This document shows, piece by piece, positions 36,395-44,712 of a DNA stretch of 64,000 nucleotides. Source of the DNA: a virus; the IMG/VR virus record IMGVR_UViG_3300045933_000229, positions 1-64,000 of that record; one strand, 5' to 3'. The notes under the pieces were generated by a model, which saw only the letters and a program-made list of their open reading frames with translations, ran no database searches and was not told the origin of the DNA. Each line of letters opens with the position of its first letter. The stretch's first letter is position 1. The position numbers and the translations under genes were made by a program.

Positions 36395-37917
36395 GTTGCT
36401 CAACCTGCGGTTGCTCGCCCTGCCAGTGCGGCGGCAGCGGCACGCCAGCGGTCCTCGCGAACACGCAGCTGCTGAACCCGGCGATCGTCGGCGCGCTGAT
36501 CGACGGGGGCACCCTGAACAGCCCGGCGATCAACTCGCCCACCATCGTCGGCGGCACGATCGACTGCACCGCCCGCGGCTGCACCGCTGGCAACGGCGTG
36601 TGCAACGATGGCCTCGCGACCAACGCGAAGGTGTGCAATGAGATCGCGCTGGCGATCAGCGGCTCGAATCCGGCGTTCTGCCAGGCGATCGAGGACTGCC
36701 TCGCCGGTGATCCGTCGATCCTCTGCCCGACGGTGGCCTCGTGCATCAACACCACCCCGGGGATCATCAACAACACGCAGGCGTTCGGCTTCAACGCGCG
36801 CGCGACGACCGCGCTCTACGGTGTCACGCGCTTCGCGACCGGCATCGAAGCCCTGAACGGCTCGTGCCTGCTCGCGCTCGACCCGTGCACGCTGGTCGCG
36901 GCGCTCGCGTCGCCGACGATCGGCTCGACGTTCTTCAACGCGTTCGTGACCGCCGTCAACGCGGCGCTCGGCGGGGCGTCGCTGTGCGACGCGGTGGACG
37001 CCTGCGGCTTCGCGCGCCTCGACAGCCCGACCTTTATCGGCGTGCCGAGAGCGCCGACGGCCGCGCCCGGAACGAGCTCTACGCAGATCGCCACGACCGC
37101 GTTCGTTGGTACGGCAGTCTCGAATGCGATCTCGGCATCCAACCCAGCGTTCTGCGCGGCGGTTTCCGCCTGCGGCGGCGGTGGTGGTGGAGGCGGCGGT
37201 AGCGGTGGTGGCGGATCCTGCACACCGGAGGTGATCGCGCGCGGTCGGTTCCAACTGGATACGTCCGCCCTTCCGATCAACGCGGAAGCGGGGCCGCTAG
37301 GCTTCACCGTCAACTGCTCGATCTCCTACAACAACCCGACGAACGGATGGGTCACGATCACGCTCGCGAACGCTGCGGCGAACCTGCAATACGACATCAT
37401 CGCGAATGGCTATTTCGTCTCGCAAACCCCGTTCGCGCCGAATCCAACGACGCTGGTGTTCACGCTACAACCGCAGGCGGGCGTCGGACCTTCCGGCTCC
37501 GGCGTTGCCCAAGTCGATTTCGTCGTGGTCGAGTCGAGAACGTGTGCCGCCGGCGCCCAAAGCGGTTTCGCAGCGGTCGCCTACGACTACACGCTCAACG
37601 AACTGAGCGGCAACTTCCTGCTTGCGGTGACGCCGCTCTACGGCTGCTCGGCCGCGCTCTCGGGGGCGATCACGTTCACCGCGCCGCAGCCCGACACCAA
37701 CTTCGTGACGTCCACGTCGTTTGCCTTTCTCAGCGGCCCAGCCGTCGGATTCGTCTACGACACCGCAGTCTCTGCGGGAACGGGGAGCGTCACGGACGGC
37801 TTCCAGGGCGCCGGCCTATCGGTCAACGGCTTCACGTCGTCGTCGGTGATTCGCGCCCTGTTTTCCAACCCCGGCGTTGCCGGGACCATGCGCTGCACAG
37901 TGGTCTTCCACCGATGA
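36391..37917 (+). CDS. Fibre-like protein, CGCxPCQC family (508 aa)
   Basis: Paralogue of the preceding gene: MSCSTCGCSPCQCGGSGT at the start, then NSPAINSPTIVGGTIDC shaft strands and RLDSPTFIGVPRAPTAAPGT followed by STQIATTAFVG. A glycine hinge (GGGGGGGGSGGGG) at about residues 263-275 joins a two-part C-terminal region (VIARGRFQLDTSALPINAEA and AGAQSGFAAVAYDYTLNELS) that looks like duplicated beta-sandwich domains and has no counterpart in the shorter paralogue. This again suggests exchange of binding ends on a common base. Confidence 0.72.
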   Translation: MSCSTCGCSPCQCGGSGTPAVLANTQLLNPAIVGALIDGGTLNSPAINSPTIVGGTIDCTARGCTAGNGVCNDGLATNAKVCNEIALAISGSNPAFCQAIEDCLAGDPSILCPTVASCINTTPGIINNTQAFGFNARATTALYGVTRFATGIEALNGSCLLALDPCTLVAALASPTIGSTFFNAFVTAVNAALGGASLCDAVDACGFARLDSPTFIGVPRAPTAAPGTSSTQIATTAFVGTAVSNAISASNPAFCAAVSACGGGGGGGGGSGGGGSCTPEVIARGRFQLDTSALPINAEAGPLGFTVNCSISYNNPTNGWVTITLANAAANLQYDIIANGYFVSQTPFAPNPTTLVFTLQPQAGVGPSGSGVAQVDFVVVESRTCAAGAQSGFAAVAYDYTLNELSGNFLLAVTPLYGCSAALSGAITFTAPQPDTNFVTSTSFAFLSGPAVGFVYDTAVSAGTGSVTDGFQGAGLSVNGFTSSSVIRALFSNPGVAGTMRCTVVFHR

Positions 37918-38147
37918 ACGCGCCAGCGAAACAGGTCATCGAGCCGGTCGGCTTCCGCAACGAGCGGCTGCTCAAGCGGCTGCGCGAGGACAAGGTCACC
38001 TACGCGGCGATCCGGCACATGTTCGTCGAGCGCCGCGAGCAGCGCCGCGCGCAGACCGAGACGATGACCGTCGGCAACGTGGACGTGATGCGCGGCCGCT
38101 GCCAAGAGCTCACCAGCATCCTGATCGAACTATTCCCCGAGGAGTGA
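37914..38147 (+). CDS. Small helical protein (77 aa)
   Basis: ATGA overlap with the fibre gene. The chain is charged and helical: VGFRNERLLKRLREDKVTYA, AIRHMFVERREQRRAQTETM, DVMRGRCQELTSILIELFPE. It is compatible with a fibre-assembly chaperone or a coiled-coil adaptor because of position after two fibres, but no family is recognised. A good G/C third-position bias supports it as a gene. Confidence 0.6.
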   Translation: MNAPAKQVIEPVGFRNERLLKRLREDKVTYAAIRHMFVERREQRRAQTETMTVGNVDVMRGRCQELTSILIELFPEE

Positions 38148-38150
38148 CCG

Positions 38151-38477
38151 ATGGCACGCAGACCCATGCAAATCGCTGCCCCGATGTTCGAGCCGATGGA
38201 GCCGCTCAAGGCGGACTGCATCGAGTGCCTCGAAGACCAGGGTATGTGGTACTTCGCCCAGAAAGTCCGGATGGGCGGCACCGTCTACGAGTACGAGGTG
38301 CGCGACGTGATGGAGCGCGGCCTCGCGATGAACCGCCCACCCGAGTCGTACGGCTCGAAGGCGGTCGGCCAGCTGGTGCTGGATCCGATCGTCAACTCGG
38401 CGGGCACCAACTCCCTCGGGGCCATGATGTCCGAGGGGTATCCGCCCAACACGGGGCGCCACTACGAAAAGGCTTGA
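38151..38477 (+). CDS. Hypothetical protein (108 aa)
   Basis: Starts three bases after the previous stop. The chain reads MARRPMQIAAPMFEPMEPLK, CIECLEDQGMWYFAQKVRMG, GTVYEYEVRDVMERGLAMNR, then a hydrophilic tail with repeated Met. It may be a small alpha/beta domain with a Cys pair. It lies between fibre and scaffold genes, so a structural or assembly role is likely. No family is recognised. Confidence 0.58.
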   Translation: MARRPMQIAAPMFEPMEPLKADCIECLEDQGMWYFAQKVRMGGTVYEYEVRDVMERGLAMNRPPESYGSKAVGQLVLDPIVNSAGTNSLGAMMSEGYPPNTGRHYEKA

Positions 38478-38480
38478 GCC

Positions 38481-38879
38481 ATGAAGCGTGACAACCACCA
38501 AGGCGGCGCCAACATGGGGCCGCACACCAGCGACAGCTACACGTCGCGCACGATGTCGATGGCGCGCTCCGGCGCCATGACGCCGAACTCGACGCCAACC
38601 GGGGCGCTGCAGAAAGGACCGGCGCGCCAGCTGCAGAAGTCCGGCGGCGGCGCGAACACGCCGAACTCGACGCCGTCGGTCGGGCCGCTGCAGAAGACGA
38701 ACCGCAACTACGGCGAGCCGCTCGTCACCGGCTACCCGATGGTGCCGCAGGTCGAGAACCTGACCGGCATCCCGCACCGCGACCCGAATCTGGGCGGCCC
38801 GGGCCAGACGCAAAAGAGCGATCCGACCGGCGGCAAGGTGAAGACCTCGTCGAACATGAACGCGAAGATCAGCTACTAG
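38481..38879 (+). CDS. Low-complexity Asn/Thr/Pro protein (132 aa)
   Basis: ATG four bases after the preceding stop. The product is hydrophilic with internal near-repeats: MTPNSTPTGALQKGPARQLQ and NTPNSTPSVGPLQKTNRNYG, plus NLTGIPHRDPNLGGPGQTQK. It has no predicted stable fold and no cysteines. Such proteins near the capsid genes can be decoration or assembly factors. The duplicated TPNSTP-x-G-x-LQK motif is the main recognisable element. Confidence 0.58.
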   Translation: MKRDNHQGGANMGPHTSDSYTSRTMSMARSGAMTPNSTPTGALQKGPARQLQKSGGGANTPNSTPSVGPLQKTNRNYGEPLVTGYPMVPQVENLTGIPHRDPNLGGPGQTQKSDPTGGKVKTSSNMNAKISY

Positions 38880-38946
38880 TCCTCCGACCTCCACACGCAA
38901 CGGACGGCTGACCGGCACCACCAAGTCCCCGTCGAAGGAAACGAAG

Positions 38947-39948
38947 ATGCCCAAGCGCCAAGACCCGAATCACCCGATGGCAGCCGCAGCTGCGGCAGAG
39001 AACGCAGAGATCGACAAGATGGTGACAGCCCCGCCGACACCCGATCCGGCCCCCGCGCCTGCAGCGCTGGTTCCCGATCCGACCTCCCGGCCGGACCCGC
39101 CGCCGCCGCCGACCCCTGCGCCGCCTGAGGACCGCTTCGCTCTACTGGAGCGGCGATTCGACTCGATGGCTGGCCGGTTCGAGGCCACGCTGAACGAGAA
39201 CCGCGAACTGCAGACGACCCTCAAGACGCACCAGGACAACGCGGCCTTTGCCGCCCGCACCGCCGCGGATGATCGCGCGCGGCGCGAGCAGGTCGAGGCG
39301 GACAACGCCGCGCTGCTGAAAGAGAAGCGCCGCCTGGAGCAGCAGCTGGAGGCCGAACGTCTCGGTCGCGAGTTCAAGTCCGACGTGGTGGACGCCGATC
39401 AGTTCAACGACATCGTGCGCGGTATCCAGCCGCACCTGCAGCGCCGTGACGATCGCATCGACGAGCTCGTCGGTGAGGTCACGTCCCTCCGGACGAAGAT
39501 GGCGGCGATCGAGGGTGAGGCCGAGAAGCGCGTGAACGGCGTGCGCAAGGAAGTCACCGAGCGCCTGCTGCTCCGCGATGAACCCGACTTCAAGGTGTTG
39601 CTCGAACGGAAGGACTTCCAGGACTTCCTCTCCGAGCGCATCCCCGGCGCCCGCCGTACGCGGCTGCAGGAGGTGCAGGACGCCTACAACGAGGGGGACA
39701 CCACGTTCATGCACTCGGTCGCAGAGGAGTTCCGCAAGCGGCAGACGCCGCCACCGGCTCCCGGCGCGCAACCCCCAGGCAGGCAGATCGCAGACCAGAC
39801 GCCCCGGGCACCCGTGCCCGAGAAGCCGGTCACCGAGGACGACATCGCGGTGGCGTACGGGCAGCTGCTCCGCAACGAGATCACGCCCGCCCAGTACCGA
39901 TCGGTCCGCAAACGCCAACGCGACCAGGAACTCGCCGCGGCTCGCTAA
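38947..39948 (+). CDS. Scaffolding protein (probable)
   Basis: Directly precedes the capsid gene, with an AAGGA ribosome site. The 333 residues have a proline-rich disordered N-terminus (about 25-65), a long charged coiled-coil (ENRELQTTLKTHQDNAAFAA, DDRARREQVEADNAALLKEK), a second helical section, then a Pro/Gln linker and a basic C-terminal helix (YRSVRKRQRDQELAAAR). Acidic-basic helical layout with a basic C-terminus is typical for phage scaffolds, which bind the capsid protein through that end. Assignment is from composition and position; there is no protease motif. Confidence 0.72.
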   Translation: MPKRQDPNHPMAAAAAAENAEIDKMVTAPPTPDPAPAPAALVPDPTSRPDPPPPPTPAPPEDRFALLERRFDSMAGRFEATLNENRELQTTLKTHQDNAAFAARTAADDRARREQVEADNAALLKEKRRLEQQLEAERLGREFKSDVVDADQFNDIVRGIQPHLQRRDDRIDELVGEVTSLRTKMAAIEGEAEKRVNGVRKEVTERLLLRDEPDFKVLLERKDFQDFLSERIPGARRTRLQEVQDAYNEGDTTFMHSVAEEFRKRQTPPPAPGAQPPGRQIADQTPRAPVPEKPVTEDDIAVAYGQLLRNEITPAQYRSVRKRQRDQELAAAR

Positions 39949-39966
39949 ACCAACTGGAGGTCGTCA

Positions 39967-40911
39967 ATGATTCCTTCCGCATCAGGCTGGAGAAGCCTCG
40001 AAGAAAGCCCACTGGGCCGTCGCAAGTACGCGCGCACCATCGCCTACGACTACCACTGCGACGGGATCTTCTCGCTGTTCACGAACGGGATGTATAACCG
40101 CGAGATCGACTACTGCTCGCAGGAGATCCAGTTCGTCAGGAACTTCGAGTTGGAGTTCATGCCCTACGAGAAGAACGAGACGGGCATCCCGCAGACCGCC
40201 ACCCCCGACGCGTTTTGCTTCCGCATCTGCGATGCGGCCTACATCCGCGTCAAGGTGGACGAGCTCGACGAGCGGTTTCTGTGCGAGCGCTGGTCCATGT
40301 GGAAGGAGATGTTCGACGTCGCGGTCACCCGCGCGTGGGACCGGCTCCTCTCGAACGACATCATGAAGCGCCTCCCGTTCTACGCCTCGGCGCGGAACAA
40401 GGGCTGCGCGGCCGGTCGTTCGGGGCAGGTGAACCTCGGCTGCCCGGGCGCCCCGGTGGTCATCACGCCGACGAACGTCATCGGCGAGATCGCCAAGCTG
40501 CAGCAGGTGATGGCCGAGGCGTGCAGCTGGCAGAAGGGCAAGATGATCCTCGTCGTGCCCCCGGTGCTGCTGCCGATCCTGTTCGCCTCGCCGCTCGCGA
40601 ACGCGCTGCAGATGGGCCGCTGCGTGGAATGCTCGCCGCTGATGTCCGGCGAGTGGTACACCAACATGATGGGCTGGGAGTTCGTCATCAGCAACTACGC
40701 GTGCCAGGGCACGGACGCGACGGCGAACAAGCCCGTCTTCTACGCGATGGCCGTCAACAAGGACGCGCTGCTGTTCGCGCAGAACCTCATCATCACCCGC
40801 ATCCGGCAGGGCGACGGCTTCTACAAGCTGCTCGAAGTGCTGGGTGTCTGGGGGCACCGGCCCGTGCACCCGGACGGCTTCGCCGTGGGCTACTGGACGG
40901 TTCAGCCGTAA
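39967..40911 (+). CDS. Major capsid protein
   Basis: A strong ribosome site (GGAGG) six bases before ATG. The 314-residue protein follows the scaffold-like gene, as major capsid genes do. It has an N-terminal arm (RKYARTIAYDYHCDGIFSLF), a long spine-type helix region (FLCERWSMWKEMFDVAVTRA), and a C-terminal axial-type domain (SGEWYTNMMGWEFVISNYAC, KPVFYAMAVNKDALLFAQNL, GFYKLLEVLGVWGHRPVHPD). These fit an HK97-like fold in order, although I cannot verify the fold. It has nine cysteines. The opposing HNH gene abuts its stop codon. Confidence 0.85.
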   Translation: MIPSASGWRSLEESPLGRRKYARTIAYDYHCDGIFSLFTNGMYNREIDYCSQEIQFVRNFELEFMPYEKNETGIPQTATPDAFCFRICDAAYIRVKVDELDERFLCERWSMWKEMFDVAVTRAWDRLLSNDIMKRLPFYASARNKGCAAGRSGQVNLGCPGAPVVITPTNVIGEIAKLQQVMAEACSWQKGKMILVVPPVLLPILFASPLANALQMGRCVECSPLMSGEWYTNMMGWEFVISNYACQGTDATANKPVFYAMAVNKDALLFAQNLIITRIRQGDGFYKLLEVLGVWGHRPVHPDGFAVGYWTVQP

Positions 40912-41316
40912 TCAGATGACATCGAACGCCGCTTGGGGCGACAGCCCCTTGCGGCGGCGACGATAGTAGGAGTGGATGCTTTTACCGGACGAGGCGATAG
41001 CATGAAGCAGCGGCAACCTCTCCCCTCCCCACTCGACCATCACGGTCGAGCGGCGGGAGATGTATTGCTCGCCGCGGGTCGCCCACCGGCAGTTCACCGG
41101 CTCGTAGTTCCCGTTCGTGTCGATGCGATCGAGCGAGTGGAGGCGGGACGGTTTCGGACCGAGGTCTTCGAGGAATGTCGAAAAGCTGTGGCGCCAACGC
41201 GAGCAGACCGTGATGCCGCGACCGCCGTAGTCCTTGAAGCGGTCAGCACTGGGCCTCTCGCAGCGGGCGATCATGTTGTCCCACGCCCGATATTCAGGTG
41301 TCCGGCTCAGAATCAC
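40912..41316 (-). CDS. HNH homing-type endonuclease, inserted beside the capsid gene
   Basis: The only leftward gene inside the virion module; its stop codon begins at the base after the capsid stop. The 134 residues match a common mobile phage HNH family: TPEYRAWDNMIARC, FKDYGGRGITVCSRWRHSFS, TFLEDLGPKPSRLHSLDRID, then GNYEPVNCRWATRGEQ. His and Asn of the LHSLDRID/NYEPVNC block correspond to the HNH fold. The start is GTG. The C-terminal 45 residues form a helical DNA-binding-like part (SYYRRRRKGLSPQAAF). Such genes spread by cutting sites in related phages; it is probably not needed for growth. Confidence 0.85.
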   Translation of the reverse strand: MILSRTPEYRAWDNMIARCERPSADRFKDYGGRGITVCSRWRHSFSTFLEDLGPKPSRLHSLDRIDTNGNYEPVNCRWATRGEQYISRRSTVMVEWGGERLPLLHAIASSGKSIHSYYRRRRKGLSPQAAFDVI

Positions 41317-41345
41317 CCACGCATCCTACAGGATCGTGGTTCATC

Positions 41346-41369
41346 GGCACGGCGCGGCGTGCCCTTTAT
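41346..41369 (+). terminator. Terminator-like hairpin after the capsid/HNH insert
   Basis: GGCACG (41346-41351) and CGTGCC (41358-41363) form a 6-bp stem with loop GCGCGG, followed by CTTTAT. It is plausible as a partial terminator that lowers expression of genes after the capsid gene. The T-tract is interrupted. Confidence 0.5.
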
Positions 41370-41420
41370 CCTCCCGGCGGCCCGCGTTGCCGTCCGTAAT
41401 TATGGATGGAGGAGTTAATC

Positions 41421-42029
41421 ATGGATGTCCAACTGTGGGAAGGTGGTCAGGCTTTTCTGCCCGACTGCGGCGAGTGCAAGGTGTCGGTCTGCCCGGCGCC
41501 GCACCGGATGGCGGCTCACCGTCGGCGCGCGCCCTACAACATGGGCGGGGCGTTCGACTACGAGTGCGACGTCGTCAACCGGGTGTGCTACGACCTCTTG
41601 ACCGAGGGCGACACGCTCTGGATGGTGCTGGTGCCGGAGGACTCGTACACGACCCTCATCCGCGTGAAGGTCACGGCTGCCGACCCGGTGAACGTCATCA
41701 CGTTCAACACGGTGGCCGAGGTCATCAACGGCGAGACGTGCGAAGTGATCTCGACCCCCGTTGTTCCGGTCGCGGTCCAGGGCCTCTCGACGGCGGCGGT
41801 CGATGCCGCTCTCGGGGTGCTGGACCCGGCCATCTACACCGACCCGTATGCTTCCGCGGGGACGGTGCGTGAGGTGCTGCGCGTCGGCCTGCAGTTGGCG
41901 ACCTTCCCGGCGAACGGCCTCGCGGCGTTCCTCGGGCGCATCGAGCTCACGGTCGTCGCTCAGGACTTCGAGACGGTGCAGATCGCCGACTGCCGCGCGA
42001 ACGGTCCGTGCATCATCGACAACCCGTAA
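41421..42029 (+). CDS. Hypothetical virion protein after the capsid (202 aa)
   Basis: Very strong ribosome site (GGAGGAG) before ATG at 41421. The N-terminal third is Cys-rich (FLPDCGECKVSVCPAPHRMA, YECDVVNRVCYDLL) and the centre beta-rich (TLWMVLVPEDSYTTLIRVKV), with a helical insert near residue 120 and a final strand region (RIELTVVAQDFETVQIADCR). Position right after the capsid suggests a head decoration or head-completion protein. There is no clear family. The frame from 41406 adds five residues without support. Confidence 0.62.
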   Translation: MDVQLWEGGQAFLPDCGECKVSVCPAPHRMAAHRRRAPYNMGGAFDYECDVVNRVCYDLLTEGDTLWMVLVPEDSYTTLIRVKVTAADPVNVITFNTVAEVINGETCEVISTPVVPVAVQGLSTAAVDAALGVLDPAIYTDPYASAGTVREVLRVGLQLATFPANGLAAFLGRIELTVVAQDFETVQIADCRANGPCIIDNP

Positions 42030-42070
42030 TCGGCTGACCACCGATCAACCCACTCGGAGAGGACCGAACC

Positions 42071-42496
42071 GTGGCAGACATTCGAGCAGTCGAAGCTGGC
42101 GTCATCATCCCCCGCTCAGGCGGGCAAGACCTGAACGGCTACAAGGCGAAACCCCCGCTGTTCCCACCGGGCGAGCCGAAGTCGCCGTACGTCAGGGAAA
42201 AGCTGACCGGCATGATCTGGCACTACCAGCCCTACATGGACGACATGGGGGACGTGCTGGAGCCGTGCTGGGAGGCGCCCGCGGCGCAGGAGGTGATGAT
42301 CCCCACGCACACCGACATCTCGAAGTACGCCGGGTTCGGTTCGCCTCTGCCAGAACCCGCGGCTGCCCCGCAGCCCGAACCCTCTAACCCGTCGGTCCTC
42401 GCCGAGCCGCCGCCCCAAGCAGCGCCCTCGGAACCCAAACGCAAGGGGGCGAAGGCCAAGGGTCAGCCGCGGGCCACGGACGGTGCCGACGCTTGA
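42071..42496 (+). CDS. Small structural-module protein with Pro/Ala tail (141 aa)
   Basis: GTG start with GAGAGGA upstream. The first 95 residues contain DIRAVEAGVIIPRSGGQDLN and YVREKLTGMIWHYQPYMDDM, followed by HTDISKYAGFG; the last 45 are Pro/Ala/Glu-rich and end with a lysine-rich segment. It overlaps the next gene by 14 bases. It is probably a minor head protein; no family is recognised. The disordered basic tail could contact DNA. Confidence 0.58.
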   Translation: MADIRAVEAGVIIPRSGGQDLNGYKAKPPLFPPGEPKSPYVREKLTGMIWHYQPYMDDMGDVLEPCWEAPAAQEVMIPTHTDISKYAGFGSPLPEPAAAPQPEPSNPSVLAEPPPQAAPSEPKRKGAKAKGQPRATDGADA

Positions 42497-43172
42497 AAAC
42501 CTGTTGACGGACTATGCCCGGGAGCTCCGCGACGCGGAACCCGGGCACGAGTTCACCCAGTTCCCCCGGGAGACGCTGCTCATCTGGTGGAACGAGGCGC
42601 TGTGCATCCTTCACCGGATGCGCCCGGACCTGTTCACGCGCTCGCGCGAGGTGACGCTCGTCCCCGGCAACCGGCAGTCGGTTGGCGAGGACTGCACCTT
42701 CAAGAGCGTGGACGCGAACCTCGGCCCGCAGGGGCAGGACGAGACGCCGATCCGCATGACCAGCGTCACCGCGATGCGCCAGTGGGGCGGGAAGCCGACC
42801 TGCATCCCGCCGCCGAAGGAGTACCGCGTCACCGAGTTCCAGTTCGACAAGATGCAGCGCGACATCTTCTACGTCGCGCCGCCGGTTCCCGCCGGTGCCA
42901 CCGCCAAGGTGCGTGTCACCTGCGTCGAGCCGCCGCCCACGCTCACCGTCAGCGACCTCGGCGAAGAAGCGCCCACCGACTGCTGGCAGAACGCGCTCGT
43001 CAACCACTACCTCCTCGCGCAAGCCTACGCGCAGGACTCCGATCAGATGTCGCTCGCGCTCGCCCAGCACCACCAGGGCCTGTGGGGCGCGCTGTTCCGC
43101 GGCACGCTGCAGGGCGACCTCGCGCTGCAGGCCGCGCAGATCCCCACCCCACCTGAGCCGAGGGCACGGTGA
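42483..43172 (+). CDS. DUF6682-like head-tail connector protein (229 aa)
   Basis: GTG start; overlap with the previous gene and a GTGA overlap with the next. The N-terminus, LENLLTDYARELRDAEPGHE, FPRETLLIWWNEALCILHRM and RPDLFTRSREVTLVPGNRQ, is the pattern of a phage family (DUF6682 as I recall it) that pairs with adaptor or connector proteins. A beta region follows (IFYVAPPVPAGATAKVRVTC), then a C-terminal helical segment (NALVNHYLLAQAYAQDSDQM). Position after the capsid gene and before tail genes suggests a ring at the portal vertex. Confidence 0.7.
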   Translation: MPTLENLLTDYARELRDAEPGHEFTQFPRETLLIWWNEALCILHRMRPDLFTRSREVTLVPGNRQSVGEDCTFKSVDANLGPQGQDETPIRMTSVTAMRQWGGKPTCIPPPKEYRVTEFQFDKMQRDIFYVAPPVPAGATAKVRVTCVEPPPTLTVSDLGEEAPTDCWQNALVNHYLLAQAYAQDSDQMSLALAQHHQGLWGALFRGTLQGDLALQAAQIPTPPEPRAR

Positions 43173-43879
43173 CACCGCTCGCCGCGATCGAGACGACGCC
43201 GAAGGTGCCGCTCACCGTGTTCCTGCCCGAGATCAGGATGCTCGCGCCCGGCTGCCCGGACGAGATCATCGCCTCCTACGTCCGGCAGGCGATCATCGAG
43301 GTGTCCGACAAGGGCCTCGCGATCAAGCGCGAGCAGTTCGTCTTCCTGCAGGCCGGGGTGCGCGAGTACCTGCTGGAGCCGGACGACTGCGTGCGCGTGG
43401 TGGCGATCGACTGGGTGTGCGACGAGACGTGCAACGGCCGCCGGATGATCCCGCTGCCGCACCTGCCGTGCCGCATGGAATGCTCGAACTCGAACTGCTG
43501 GCCGACCTGCGGCACCGGCCAGTTCGTCAACTTCGGCTTCGAGGGACCGGCATGGTGCACGTTCAAGCAGCCGAACTCGTTCTGGCTGTCGTGGACGCCA
43601 CGCTGCGACATGGGCATCGGGATCCGGGTGCGGATGTCGGTGGCGCCGAAGCGCGACGCCTGCGAGGTGGACCAGTTCATCTATGAGAAATACGCCCAGG
43701 ACATCCACGCCGGGGCCGCCGCCTACCTGCTGATGATGCAGGGGCAGCCGTGGTATCAGCCGCAGCTGGCCGCTATCCTCCAGCGGCGCTGGCTCACCGC
43801 GCAGGGCAAGATCGCCGGTGATGTCATGCTGCAGGAGTCGCGCGGCCCATTCACCGCGAGGGCGCAGAGGATCGTATGA
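43169..43879 (+). CDS. Connector or adaptor-type virion protein (236 aa)
   Basis: GTG start in a four-base overlap. The protein begins VFLPEIRMLAPGCPDEIIAS, YVRQAIIEVSDKGLAIKREQ and VREYLLEPDDCVRVVAID, the arrangement of helical-bundle-plus-beta head-completion proteins. A Cys-rich insert (CRMECSNSNCWPTCGTG) and a C-terminal helical section (AAAYLLMMQGQPWYQPQLAA, ILQRRWLTAQGKIAGDV) follow. It is probably the second ring protein between portal and tail. Six cysteines within 25 residues are unusual for a connector. Confidence 0.66.
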   Translation: MTPLAAIETTPKVPLTVFLPEIRMLAPGCPDEIIASYVRQAIIEVSDKGLAIKREQFVFLQAGVREYLLEPDDCVRVVAIDWVCDETCNGRRMIPLPHLPCRMECSNSNCWPTCGTGQFVNFGFEGPAWCTFKQPNSFWLSWTPRCDMGIGIRVRMSVAPKRDACEVDQFIYEKYAQDIHAGAAAYLLMMQGQPWYQPQLAAILQRRWLTAQGKIAGDVMLQESRGPFTARAQRIV

Positions 43880-44712
43880 ACGAGTGCACGCCAGCACCGG
43901 CGGTCCCGGTCCCGGTCAGCCCGCCGATCGAGTTCTGCGCAGGCAACAAGATCATGCGCTGGGACGGCGCGCGCCTCACCGAGCGCCCGCGGCCCAGCCC
44001 GATCGTCGATGGCGTGTACGCCAACGCCACGATCGTCATGCAGGGCGGGTGCATCGAGTCGATCAGCGAGGGGACGAACGTCGTCTACTCGGCGTGCGAC
44101 CCGTGCGCGGTGCCCCCGCCCCCGCCGCCGACGGCCGAGGTCGTCATCTCGCCCGAGGCGTGCAACCTCACCACGATCGCCCCCGACGGTGGCCTGCTCA
44201 CCACGCTGACGGTCATCCCGACCTCCAACTGCCTGGAGGCGACCGGGTGCGGCACCACGCTCTCGCCGCTCCTCCTCGGGCTTCGCATCTCGCCGGACGT
44301 CGGCAACGCGATCGAGTGCCGCACGAACGGCCTGTTCGCGAACCAGGTGCCGGCGACCACCGGCGTCAACTTCGTCGGCTGCGGCATCACGATCGCGAAC
44401 GGCCTGTGGACCACGCTCGCCACGCCGTTCGCGCCGGTGCTGGACATCATCTCCTCGGACGGCTCGCTCACCGTCAACCGCGTCTCCGACTGCGTGATCG
44501 ACCTGACCGGCGCGGTGATCGGCGGCGGCGGTGTCGGTGGCCTCACCATCATCAACTACGACACACCGGCCGACCTGCCGACGACGAACTCGGCGAACCC
44601 GGTGGCGACGGTTGGCACCGTGAACCCGCGGCGCCTGTTCATCTTCGTGACCGGCTTCGGCTGGCGCGAGGTATTCGACTCGACCGCGGCGGCCCTGCAG
44701 ATCAACCTCTGA
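43876..44712 (+). CDS. Beta-rich virion protein (278 aa)
   Basis: ATGA overlap with the connector gene and TGATG with the next. It begins Pro-rich (ECTPAPAVPVPVSPPIEFC) and contains CAGNKIMRWDGARLTERPRP, DGVYANATIVMQGGCIESIS, a proline run, then repeated strands with paired Cys. The C-terminus (RRLFIFVTGFGWREVFDS) resembles small fibre end segments. It lies between connector and tail-knob-type genes, so it could be a tail fibre base or a stopper. No family is recognised. Confidence 0.6.
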   Translation: MNECTPAPAVPVPVSPPIEFCAGNKIMRWDGARLTERPRPSPIVDGVYANATIVMQGGCIESISEGTNVVYSACDPCAVPPPPPPTAEVVISPEACNLTTIAPDGGLLTTLTVIPTSNCLEATGCGTTLSPLLLGLRISPDVGNAIECRTNGLFANQVPATTGVNFVGCGITIANGLWTTLATPFAPVLDIISSDGSLTVNRVSDCVIDLTGAVIGGGGVGGLTIINYDTPADLPTTNSANPVATVGTVNPRRLFIFVTGFGWREVFDSTAAALQINL

